Shown: positions 53,650 to 61,504 of the stretch, one piece after another
Numbering within the stretch: the stretch's first letter is position 1
Layout of the letters: each line of letters starts with the position of its first letter
From: Pseudomonas lurida
GTDB taxonomy: Bacteria > Pseudomonadota > Gammaproteobacteria > Pseudomonadales > Pseudomonadaceae
NCBI RefSeq assembly: GCF_002563895.1
Contig: NZ_PDJB01000001.1
Span: 293,501 to 357,500, forward strand
Direction of reading: 5' to 3'
DNA length: 64,000 bases
Made by a program: the position numbers and the translations under genes
Notes under the pieces: model-generated
Databases searched by the model: none
What the model was told of the DNA's origin: nothing
What the model saw: only the letters and a program-made list of their open reading frames with translations

Positions 53650-55153
53650 GCAAACGTCACCGACTGCCGATATCTGCCTGTTGCTGGAAGGAACCTGGCC
53701 GTACGTGCGTGGCGGCGTGTCGAGCTGGATTCACCAGATGATCCTGGGCCTGCCGGAGCTGACCTTCTCGGTGATGTTCATTGGCGGCCAGCGTTCGGCC
53801 TACGCCTCGCGACGCTATGAGATACCGGCCAATGTGGTGCACATCGAAGAGGTGTACTTGGAGGATGCGACGCACCCTACCAACACCCGGGGTACGCCGC
53901 GTGAAGCCGATCCGCAGCAGCTCGCCGACCTGTACCGGTTTTTGCACCACCCTGACCAGCCGGAACGCGAGCTGGGCGAGCGCTTGCTCAGTTGCATTGC
54001 CGATGGGCACATGACCCTCGATGACGTACTGCGCAGCCGCGCCAGCTGGGAGACTCTCAGCGAAGGCTATCGCCAGCATTGCGCCGACCCGTCGTTCGTC
54101 AACTATTTCTGGACCCTGCGTTCGTTGCAGTCACCGCTGCTGATGCTCGCTGAAGCCTCGCGCAAGATGCCGCCAGCACGGGTGCTGCACTCGATTTCGA
54201 CCGGTTACGCCGGACTGCTGGGTTGCATCCTCAAGCACCGCTGGAAGTGCACCTACCTGTTGAGTGAGCACGGCATCTATACCAAGGAGCGCAAGATCGA
54301 TCTGGCCCAGGCCACGTGGATCGCCGAAAGCTCCGGGCAGGCGCTCAACCGCAGTCTCGACGGTGGTTCGGGCTATATCCGTACCCTGTGGGTGCGCTAC
54401 TTCGAGCGGATCGGCCAGTTGGCCTACAACAGCGCCGACAACATCATCGCCTTGTATGACGGCAACCGTCAGCGCCAGATCAAGGACGGTGCCGATCCGC
54501 GCCGCACCCAGTTGATTGCCAATGGCATCGACCTGTCGCAGTGGGCCAGCGCCATGGAAACCCGCGAGCCGGGCATTGCACCGGTGGTGGGGTTGATCGG
54601 GCGCGTGGTGCCGATCAAGGACGTGAAAACCTTCCTGCGCGCCATGCGTGGCGTGATCAGCGCCATGCCGAACGCCGAAGGCTGGATTGTCGGCCCTGAA
54701 GAGGAAGATCCGGAATACGTCAGCGAGTGCCGCAGCTTGATGGCGAGCCTGGGGCTCGAGGGCAAAGTGCACTTCCTGGGCTTCCAGCGTATCCAGGACA
54801 TTCTGCCCAAACTTGGCCTGATGGTGCTGACGTCGATCAGCGAAGCGCAACCCTTGGTGATCCTGGAAGCCTGGGCCGCCGGTACGCCGGTGATCAGCAG
54901 CGACGTCGGCTCGTGCCGCGAATTGATCGAAGGCGGCAGCGCCGAAGACCGTGACCTTGGCCTCGCGGGCAAGGTGGTGGCGATCGCCGACCCACAGGCG
55001 ACCTCCGCCGCCATCCTCGAGCTGTTGCGCAGCCCCGAGCGTTGGAAGGCTGCACAAGCCAGCGGCTTGCTGCGGGTCAACCGTTACTACACCGAAGCCT
55101 TGATGCTGCAGCGCTACCGCGACCTGTACCAGGCAGCCATGGAGAACAGTTAA
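53639..55153 (+). CDS. pelF: Pel glycosyltransferase PelF
   Basis: 504-residue cytosolic GT4 (GT-B fold) enzyme that polymerises Pel from UDP sugars. Family features: N-terminal LLLEGTWPYVRGGVSSWIHQMI, LLSEHGIYTKERKIDL mid-protein, VVGLIGRVVPIKDVKTFLRAM at the second fold, GFQRIQDILPKLGLMVLTS and the E-x7-E motif at E402/E410 (SEAQPLVILEAWAAGTPVI). Lacks membrane segments and must be held at the membrane by PelD/E/G. Ends one base before pelG. Confidence 0.96.
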   Translation: MNHKQTSPTADICLLLEGTWPYVRGGVSSWIHQMILGLPELTFSVMFIGGQRSAYASRRYEIPANVVHIEEVYLEDATHPTNTRGTPREADPQQLADLYRFLHHPDQPERELGERLLSCIADGHMTLDDVLRSRASWETLSEGYRQHCADPSFVNYFWTLRSLQSPLLMLAEASRKMPPARVLHSISTGYAGLLGCILKHRWKCTYLLSEHGIYTKERKIDLAQATWIAESSGQALNRSLDGGSGYIRTLWVRYFERIGQLAYNSADNIIALYDGNRQRQIKDGADPRRTQLIANGIDLSQWASAMETREPGIAPVVGLIGRVVPIKDVKTFLRAMRGVISAMPNAEGWIVGPEEEDPEYVSECRSLMASLGLEGKVHFLGFQRIQDILPKLGLMVLTSISEAQPLVILEAWAAGTPVISSDVGSCRELIEGGSAEDRDLGLAGKVVAIADPQATSAAILELLRSPERWKAAQASGLLRVNRYYTEALMLQRYRDLYQAAMENS

Positions 55154-56524
55154 ATGGCCGGCATTGGCTTCGAACTGCGCAAGATCCTCTCGCGCGACTC
55201 ATACACCGCCACCCTGCATGCCTATGTGTATGCCGGTTTGATCAGCTCTGGACCATGGGTGCTGTCGATCATCAGCGTGATGCTGGTGGGGATCATCAGC
55301 CTGGGCCTGCTGCTGCCTAACTCGCTGGTGGGACAATTCCTGGTCACGGTGACATACCTGATGGCCAGCTCGTTGATCCTGACGGGCGGCCTGCAGTTGT
55401 TCTTCACTCGCTTTGTGTCCGACCAGCTGTTTGAGCACAACTACGACCAGATCCTGCCCAACCTGCTGGGCATCCTGTTGATGGTCACGGTCGGCGCCGG
55501 CGTGCTGGGTGTCATCGTACTGGCGCTGCTGTTCGATCAGCCGCTGATCTATCGCGTGCTGGTGCTGTCGAACTTCGTGGTGCTGTGCAACCTGTGGTTG
55601 GTGATCATCTTCCTCTCGGGGATGAAGAAATATAACCGCATCCTGCTGGTGATGGTGGTGGGCTATTCGCTGATGGTCGCGAGCGCCTACCTGCTGAGCT
55701 TCCTGAAGATGCCCGGGCTGTTGCTCGCGTTGTTGATCGGGCACGGCAGCCTGTTGTTCCTGTACCTGTACGACATCCTGCGCGAGTATCGCGCCGAGAA
55801 AATGATTGCCTTCGATTTCCTCAATCGTCGCAACGTCTTCCTCAGCCTGCTGGTCACCGGGTTTTTCTACAACTTCGGCATCTGGGTCGACAAGATCCTG
55901 TTCTGGTTCAACCCGGGCACCTCCAACGCCGTGATCGGCCCGCTGCGTGCGTCGATCCTGTACGACATGCCGATCTTCATTGCCTACCTGGCGATCATCC
56001 CTGGCATGGCCGTGTTCCTGGTGCGCATCGAGACCGATTTTGCCGAGTGGTACGACCGCTTGTTCCGTGCCATCCGCGACGGTGAGACCTTGCAGCACAT
56101 CGGTTCGCTGAAAACCGAAATGACCCTGTCCATTCGCCAGGGCCTGCTGGAAATCTGCAAAGTCCAGGGCCTTACGGTGGTGCTGCTGTTCCTCTTTGCG
56201 CCACGCCTGCTGGAGTGGATCGGCATCTCCAGCTACTACCTGCCGCTGTTCTACATCGACTTGATCGGCGTGAGCATCCAGGTGGTGTTCATGGCGTTGC
56301 TCAACGTGTTCTTCTACCTCGACAAACGCCGCGTGGTCCTGGAACTGTGCGTGCTGTTCGCCGTCCTCAACGCGGGCCTGACACTGCTCAGCATGCACCT
56401 GGGCCCGAGCTTCTTCGGCTACGGGTTCACGCTGTCGTTGCTGGTGTGTGTATTGCTGGGGCTGGCGCGCTTGTCGTCGACACTGGAAAACCTGGAGTAC
56501 GAGACGTTTATGTTGGCGCGTTGA
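55154..56524 (+). CDS. pelG: Pel inner-membrane transporter PelG
   Basis: 456-residue polytopic membrane protein with about twelve helices, of the Wzx-like PelG family, expected to move the growing Pel chain across the inner membrane. Starts MAGIGFELRKILSRDSYTATLHAYVYAGLISSGPW, the typical family N-terminus; later GFFYNFGIWVDKILFWFNP and FYLDKRRVVLELCVLFAVLNA. Last gene of pelX-pelG and followed by a strong terminator 20 bp after the stop. Confidence 0.95.
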   Translation: MAGIGFELRKILSRDSYTATLHAYVYAGLISSGPWVLSIISVMLVGIISLGLLLPNSLVGQFLVTVTYLMASSLILTGGLQLFFTRFVSDQLFEHNYDQILPNLLGILLMVTVGAGVLGVIVLALLFDQPLIYRVLVLSNFVVLCNLWLVIIFLSGMKKYNRILLVMVVGYSLMVASAYLLSFLKMPGLLLALLIGHGSLLFLYLYDILREYRAEKMIAFDFLNRRNVFLSLLVTGFFYNFGIWVDKILFWFNPGTSNAVIGPLRASILYDMPIFIAYLAIIPGMAVFLVRIETDFAEWYDRLFRAIRDGETLQHIGSLKTEMTLSIRQGLLEICKVQGLTVVLLFLFAPRLLEWIGISSYYLPLFYIDLIGVSIQVVFMALLNVFFYLDKRRVVLELCVLFAVLNAGLTLLSMHLGPSFFGYGFTLSLLVCVLLGLARLSSTLENLEYETFMLAR

Positions 56525-56543
56525 TCGGGTTTCGACGGGCGTA

Positions 56544-56581
56544 AAAAAAGGCACTCGCCGTTAGCGGCAGTGCCTTTTTTT
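56544..56581 (+). terminator. Terminator of the pel operon
   Basis: AAAAAGGCACT pairs with AGTGCCTTTTT with an inner CCGTTAGCGG hairpin, followed by a T-run; flanking A and T tracts would allow it to work in both directions. Confidence 0.9.
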
Positions 56582-56659
56582 GTGGGCGCGGGGACGGCCG
56601 TGGGCATTTTTCCCGCAGGCCGCACGTTGAGTGCAGGCTGTTTTGCAAACCCCAGAAAC

Positions 56660-56685
56660 CACAAAGCCCCGCATTGCGGGGCTTC
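56660..56685 (-). terminator. Terminator of tRNA-Thr
   Basis: On the minus strand GAAGCCCCGC, a short loop and GCGGGGCTTTGT form a stem right after the tRNA CCA end. Confidence 0.75.
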
Positions 56686-56691
56686 GAGATA

Positions 56692-56767
<76 letters not shown>

Positions 56768-56930
56768 GTGTTAGGGCGACGATTATAGCGATTGGCAAGG
56801 TTCTGTAAACCCCTGAATTCTGACTATTTTTGCGAAAGTCGCTTCTGTCCCTTTTTCTCCTCGGAGAAGGTAGGATTCATCCGTTGCTGCCAGGTGCAGT
56901 CGCACCCATCCAAACCAAAGGAAGCCCCAC

Positions 56931-57332
56931 GTGAAACGGACGCTCGCTCTCATTCTTCTCACTGCCACGCTCGGCGCGTGCTCCAGCCACAAGCCCGCCA
57001 ACGACCCGGCTTTGGTGGGTACCTGGAAAGGCTTGCGCACGCAAACCGGCACCTGCCAATTCCTGTCGTGGACCAATCAGCTCAAGCCTGATGGTCGCTT
57101 CACTATTACCTTCTTCCGCGATGCACAGCAGACGCAGGTCATCCAGACCGAGCAGGGCTCGTGGCTGGCGGCTGATGGGAAGAGTGAGTTGCGCACCGAC
57201 GGGGTGCGTACGCCGGATGTGTACACCTATAAGTTGGTGGACCCGGATACGGTGAATTATGTGAGTGTGGCGGCGAGTCCGGAGGCGGATTGCCAGGACG
57301 ACTATGCGTTTACGGAGCGGCGCGTTCGTTAA
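56931..57332 (+). CDS. Hypothetical lipoprotein
   Basis: 133 residues with a lipoprotein signal (MKRTLALILLTATLGACSSH, lipobox LGAC, lipidated C17). The mature part begins VGTWKGLRTQTGTCQFLSW and reads like a small lipocalin-type beta-barrel (repeated beta strands; DGRFTITFFRD, TVNYVSVAAS), with two cysteines (in GTCQF and ADCQD) that could form a disulfide. The residue after Cys is Ser, so outer-membrane sorting is expected. Lies between the two polysaccharide operons; no evidence links it to either. Confidence 0.75.
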   Translation: MKRTLALILLTATLGACSSHKPANDPALVGTWKGLRTQTGTCQFLSWTNQLKPDGRFTITFFRDAQQTQVIQTEQGSWLAADGKSELRTDGVRTPDVYTYKLVDPDTVNYVSVAASPEADCQDDYAFTERRVR

Positions 57333-58084
57333 TCGCGCTGAAATGCTCTAAAGGCGGGCATCCGCAGGTTCAGTTGCATCTACGTAGCCCGTTTGGCGTG
57401 CCACACGCGCCAGCGGGAGCCAGCTCCCTCGCCTAGAAAGCTGGGGGCTGCATGCACTCCGGCTGTTTTTTCTGTCCTTTCCAATCCAGACACGTCATCC
57501 GCGCACTCACCCCGCGATTCTCCTCAGGGGTGGGTAACCCCTGCTGCACCGTCCGCCTGGGCTCCATATAGACGTGCGCCATCCACCGCAAAAGCCAGCA
57601 GGCTGACGACGATCAAGGTCTCGCAGTGCAGGGTGGGTATTCTCCAGCCCGGCAGAAGGGTCTTGTCGAGCGTTCTGAAGGTATCGGCCTGTGTTGGACG
57701 GCGCGGGTTTTGCTTTGTCATGGGTCGTCCCAGGGCTGGAGACACGGTGACCTACCGGCCTTGGCGTCGGCGGCAATGTTGGTACTACCGTTGGGCTGGT
57801 TTCCCCTTGAATCGGGTCTGGGTTTGCGTATTCTGTCGCGCGATATAAAGCGTCAGTTTAATCGCGGAATCGTGTAGTAAAATTTTCGAGCTGTTTTAGG
57901 CGCCGGCCAGGTCGTCGATAAATGTGTCAGTTTTGTGCCGTCTATGTCCGATCGTTCAGTAATCTTGGCGCGAGAACAGCGCAAGTCGATGTTCTTACAG
58001 TAAATGTGTTTTCTGCCAGAAAATCGTCATAAAAATGGCGAATATCCGTTCGTCGGATAAGAATGAGCTGTAACAATCAAAATA
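57333..58084. other. Long intergenic region before wss
   Basis: About 750 bp. 57333-57880 allows short open frames on both strands (for instance a 73-codon minus-strand frame at 57524-57745), none with a good ribosome-binding site; it may contain old gene debris and a fragment of a REP-like GGGAGCCAGCTCCC (near 57414-57427). From 57880 the DNA becomes AT-rich like a promoter region; a perfect TATCCG/CGGATA hairpin lies at 58043-58059. Confidence 0.4.
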
Positions 58085-58113
58085 CTGACACTGTCATTGT
58101 GATATCACAGAAT
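58085..58113 (+). promoter_or_regulatory. wss promoter with two palindromes
   Basis: -35 CTGACA (58085-58090), 17-bp spacer, -10 CAGAAT (58108-58113). Two dyads cover it: TGACA-C-TGTCA (58086-58096) over the -35 and a perfect 12-bp TGTGATATCACA (58098-58109) over the spacer and -10. A regulator binding either would block RNA polymerase. The regulator is unknown; AmrZ and FleQ control wss in relatives but their consensus is not obvious here. Confidence 0.5.
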
Positions 58114-58143
58114 GCGCCCGACTTCACATAACTAGAAAAATTC

Positions 58144-58169
58144 AAGGTCAGCACATTGCTGGCCTTTTT
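58144..58169 (+). terminator. Terminator-like hairpin in the wss leader
   Basis: AAGGTCAGC (58144-58152) and GCTGGCCTT (58158-58166) pair over nine positions (one T-G), followed by TTTA. It lies about 25 nt after the predicted transcript start and 42 bp before wssA, so it would act as an attenuator of the cellulose operon, or end a separate short RNA. Confidence 0.55.
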
Positions 58170-58211
58170 ATCGCCTTTAGAGCGCAAATCAGGGTGGGGG
58201 AGGGGCAATAC

Positions 58212-59288
58212 GTGAGTCGAGCAGATGACATTTCAAAACTATTCAACAAGCTGGGCGTTAGCCCCAGCGGCTACCGGGAGATCAACGTCGTCCACGCGTA
58301 TATTGAGGACGAAGTCGAGGTTCTGGAAACCGCTGCCGTTGTTGTCGACTCGCCTCTGGCTGCTCCAGCGCCCCAGCCGCGTGTGGTGGCCGCTGTCGTA
58401 GACGAAGCCCCGTCGGCGCCGCTGTTGCGCCTGCTGGAAGAGCTGAACCACGGTGAAGCCGACCACGTGCATCCCCCCGAAGTGGTGGAAGGGCCTGAAG
58501 GCGAGGTGTATTCGGAGCCGACCGCGCCGAAAATCGTGGTGGTGGTCTCGGTCAAGGGCGGCGTCGGCCGCAGTACCCTTGCCGCTGCGCTTGCCAGTGG
58601 TTTACAGCGTCAGGGCCGCCCGGCGCTCGCCCTGGACCTGGACCCGCAAAATGCCCTGCGGCATCACCTGTGCCTTGGCCTTGATATTCCCGGTGTCGGT
58701 GCCACCAGCCTGCTGAATGAAGGCTGGGGCAACCTGCCCGAGCGCGGCTTTGCCGGTTGCCGGTTGGTAGCGTTTGGCAGCACTGACCATGAGCAGCAAA
58801 AGAGTTTGAACCGCTGGCTGGGCCAGGATGCCGAGTGGCTGGGCAAGCGCTTGGCCGGGCTCAAACTGAACGGCCAGGACACGGTGATCATCGACGTCCC
58901 GGCCGGCAACACCCCGTATTTGAGCCAGGCGATGTCGGTTGCCGACGCTGTGTTGGTCGTGGTGCAGCCGGACGTGGCTTCGTTCGGCGCCCTGGCGCAG
59001 ATGGACGCGATGCTCGCGCCGTACCTGGCGCGCGAGAAACCGCCCCAACGCTTCTACGTGATCAACCAGCTGGATGCTGCCCACCGTTTCAGCCTGGACA
59101 TGGCTGAAGTGTTCAAGACCCGCCTGGGCACTGCCTTGCTCGGCACGGTGCATCGCGACCCTTCGTTCAGCGAAGCCCAGGCCTATGGGCGTGACCCCCT
59201 CGACCCTACCGTCAACAGTATCGGCTGCCAGGACGTCCATGCCCTGTGCCGCGCGTTGCTCGAACGCCTCGACTCGGACCTTCCATGA
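58212..59288 (+). CDS. wssA: WssA, MinD/ParA-like (BcsQ-type) cellulose protein with BcsP-like N-terminus
   Basis: 358 residues, first gene of the cellulose operon. N-terminus SRADDISKLFNKLGVSPSGYREI resembles the short BcsP/BcsR-type motif of other cellulose operons; an acidic linker follows; the BcsQ-like ATPase domain starts near 108 with a deviant Walker A VSVKGGVGRST (K115 signature lysine kept, but the usual second Lys is R120). IIDVPAGNTPYLSQAM and VLVVVQPDVASFG follow. Such proteins help place or assemble the synthase at the pole. Start is GTG 58212 behind GAGGGG; a GTG six codons earlier lies in the ribosome-binding region. Overlaps wssB by 4 bases. Confidence 0.88.
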   Translation: MSRADDISKLFNKLGVSPSGYREINVVHAYIEDEVEVLETAAVVVDSPLAAPAPQPRVVAAVVDEAPSAPLLRLLEELNHGEADHVHPPEVVEGPEGEVYSEPTAPKIVVVVSVKGGVGRSTLAAALASGLQRQGRPALALDLDPQNALRHHLCLGLDIPGVGATSLLNEGWGNLPERGFAGCRLVAFGSTDHEQQKSLNRWLGQDAEWLGKRLAGLKLNGQDTVIIDVPAGNTPYLSQAMSVADAVLVVVQPDVASFGALAQMDAMLAPYLAREKPPQRFYVINQLDAAHRFSLDMAEVFKTRLGTALLGTVHRDPSFSEAQAYGRDPLDPTVNSIGCQDVHALCRALLERLDSDLP

Positions 59289-61504
59289 CCGACAATACGT
59301 CCTCCACGCCCTTCGTCGAGGGGCGCGCTGAACAGCGCCTGAACGGTGCCATCGCGCGTTTCAATCGCTGGCCTGCGATAGTGCGCGGCCTGCTGGTGGT
59401 GGGCAGTTGCGTGCTCGGTGGCTTGCTGCTGCTGGCCATTATCTGCGCGCCACTGGACCTCGTGACTCAGTGCCTGTTTGCCGCGGTGTGTTTCGTGGCA
59501 GTGCTGGTGTTGCGCAAGATTCCCGGGCGCCTGGCGATCCTTGCGCTGGTGGTGTTGTCGCTGGTCGCGTCGTTGCGCTACATGTTCTGGCGACTCACTT
59601 CCACCCTCGGTTTTGAAACCTGGGTCGACATGTTCTTTGGCTACGGCCTGGTCGCGGCCGAGTTCTATGCCCTGGTCGTACTGATCTTCGGCTACGTGCA
59701 AACCGCCTGGCCGCTGCGCCGCACCCCGGTGTGGCTCAAGACCGAGCCGGAAGAGTGGCCGACGGTCGACGTGTTTATCCCCACCTATAACGAAGCGCTG
59801 AGCATCGTGAAGCTGACCATCTTCGCCGCCCAGGCGATGGACTGGCCCAAGGACAAGCTGCGCGTCCATGTGCTGGACGACGGTCGTCGCGATGACTTCC
59901 GCGATTTCTGCCGCAAGATCGGCGTGAACTACATTCGCCGTGACAACAACGTCCACGCCAAGGCCGGTAACCTCAACGCAGCATTGAAGGTCACCGACGG
60001 CGAATACGTCGCCCTGTTCGATGCCGACCACGTGCCGACGCGCTCCTTCTTGCAAGTAAGCCTGGGCTGGTTCCTGAAGGACCCGAAGCTGGCGATGCTG
60101 CAAACGCCGCACTTCTTCTTCTCGCCGGACCCGTTCGAAAAGAACCTCGACACTTTCCGCGCCGTGCCCAATGAGGGCGAGCTGTTCTACGGCCTGGTGC
60201 AGGACGGCAACGACTTGTGGAACGCTACCTTCTTCTGTGGTTCCTGTGCGGTGATCCGCCGTGAGCCGTTGCTGGCAATCGGCGGCGTAGCGGTCGAGAC
60301 CGTGACTGAAGACGCCCACACCGCGCTCAAGCTCAACCGCCTTGGCTACAACACCGCGTACCTTGCCATCCCGCAAGCCGCGGGCCTGGCCACTGAAAGC
60401 CTGTCGCGCCATATCAACCAGCGCATTCGCTGGGCGCGGGGCATGGCGCAGATTTTCCGTACCGACAACCCGCTGCTGGGCAAGGGCCTGAAGTGGGGCC
60501 AGCGCATCTGCTACGCCAACGCCATGCTGCACTTCTTCTATGGCCTGCCGCGGCTGGTGTTCCTCACCGCGCCGTTGGCCTACCTGGTGTTCGGCGCCGA
60601 AATTTTCCATGCGTCGGCGTTGATGATCGTGGCCTACGTGCTGCCACACTTGGTGCACTCCAGCCTGACCAACTCGCGGATCCAGGGGCGTTTCCGTCAC
60701 TCGTTCTGGAACGAGGTGTACGAGACCGTACTCGCCTGGTACATCCTGCCGCCGGTGCTGGTGGCGCTGGTCAATCCCAAGGCCGGCGGCTTCAACGTGA
60801 CCGACAAGGGCGGCATCATCGACAAGCAGTTCTTCGACTGGAAACTGGCGCGCCCCTACCTGGTGCTGTTGCTGGTGAACCTGGTCGGTATCGGTTTCGG
60901 TGTGCACCAGTTGATCTGGGGTGATGAGTCCACCGCCGTGACCGTGGCGATCAACCTGACCTGGACCCTCTACAACCTGATCATCACCAGCGCCGCCGTG
61001 GCCGTGGCGTCCGAGACACGCCAAGTGCGTTCCGAGCCGCGAGTGAGTGCGAAACTGCCGGTCAGCGTGATCTGCGCCGACGGCCGGGTACTTGGCGGCG
61101 TGACCCAGGATTTCTCCCAGAACGGCTTTGGCCTGATCCTGAACGATGGCCATTCCATCGGCCAGGGCGAACGGGTGCAATTGGTGCTGTCGCGAAATGG
61201 CCAGGACAGCCTGTTCCAGGCGCGGGTTGCGTTCAGCAAAGGCTCGCAGATCGGGGCGCAATTTGAATCGCTGTCGCTGCGCGAGCAAAGCGAGCTGGTA
61301 CGCCTGACGTTTTCCCGTGCCGACACCTGGGCTGCCAGTTGGGGCGCCGGCCAGCCCGACACGCCGCTGGCGGCCCTGCGTGAAGTGGGTGGCATTGGCA
61401 TCGGCGGCCTGTTCACCCTGTGTCGCGCCACACTGCATGAATTGCGAATGGCCTTGCGCCGCACGCCCTCACAACCGCTCGACACGTTGATGGACAAGCC
61501 ATGA
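59285..61504 (+). CDS. wssB: WssB, cellulose synthase catalytic subunit (BcsA)
   Basis: 739-residue inner-membrane GT2 enzyme that polymerises UDP-glucose into beta-1,4-glucan and extrudes it. Helices near 33-60 and 62-105 precede the GT domain with VLDDGRRDD near 195-203, D246-x-D248 in FDADHVPT, T341-E-D343 and Q379-x2-RW383 (QRIRWARG); more helices follow. The C-terminal PilZ domain has R582-x3-R586 and D609-x-S-x2-G614, so c-di-GMP activation should be intact. The ATG overlaps the wssA stop; an earlier in-frame ATG lies inside wssA. Overlaps wssC by 4 bases. Confidence 0.96.
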   Translation: MTDNTSSTPFVEGRAEQRLNGAIARFNRWPAIVRGLLVVGSCVLGGLLLLAIICAPLDLVTQCLFAAVCFVAVLVLRKIPGRLAILALVVLSLVASLRYMFWRLTSTLGFETWVDMFFGYGLVAAEFYALVVLIFGYVQTAWPLRRTPVWLKTEPEEWPTVDVFIPTYNEALSIVKLTIFAAQAMDWPKDKLRVHVLDDGRRDDFRDFCRKIGVNYIRRDNNVHAKAGNLNAALKVTDGEYVALFDADHVPTRSFLQVSLGWFLKDPKLAMLQTPHFFFSPDPFEKNLDTFRAVPNEGELFYGLVQDGNDLWNATFFCGSCAVIRREPLLAIGGVAVETVTEDAHTALKLNRLGYNTAYLAIPQAAGLATESLSRHINQRIRWARGMAQIFRTDNPLLGKGLKWGQRICYANAMLHFFYGLPRLVFLTAPLAYLVFGAEIFHASALMIVAYVLPHLVHSSLTNSRIQGRFRHSFWNEVYETVLAWYILPPVLVALVNPKAGGFNVTDKGGIIDKQFFDWKLARPYLVLLLVNLVGIGFGVHQLIWGDESTAVTVAINLTWTLYNLIITSAAVAVASETRQVRSEPRVSAKLPVSVICADGRVLGGVTQDFSQNGFGLILNDGHSIGQGERVQLVLSRNGQDSLFQARVAFSKGSQIGAQFESLSLREQSELVRLTFSRADTWAASWGAGQPDTPLAALREVGGIGIGGLFTLCRATLHELRMALRRTPSQPLDTLMDKP

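Noticed and set aside
57524..57745. 73-codon - strand frame before wss
   Set aside because: Has one hydrophobic stretch (ETLIVVSLLAFAVDG) but no clear ribosome-binding site or recognised family; could be a remnant, not listed as a gene.
58026..58039. GTCATAAAAATGGC as a FleQ box for wss
   Set aside because: 11 of 14 matches but the dyad is broken (GGC instead of GAC) and it lies 60 bp upstream of the likely promoter in AT-rich DNA where chance matches are common.
58194..58211. GTG at 58194 as wssA start
   Set aside because: It lies in the GGGGGAGGGG region that serves as ribosome-binding site for GTG 58212, and the family N-terminus begins at SRADD.
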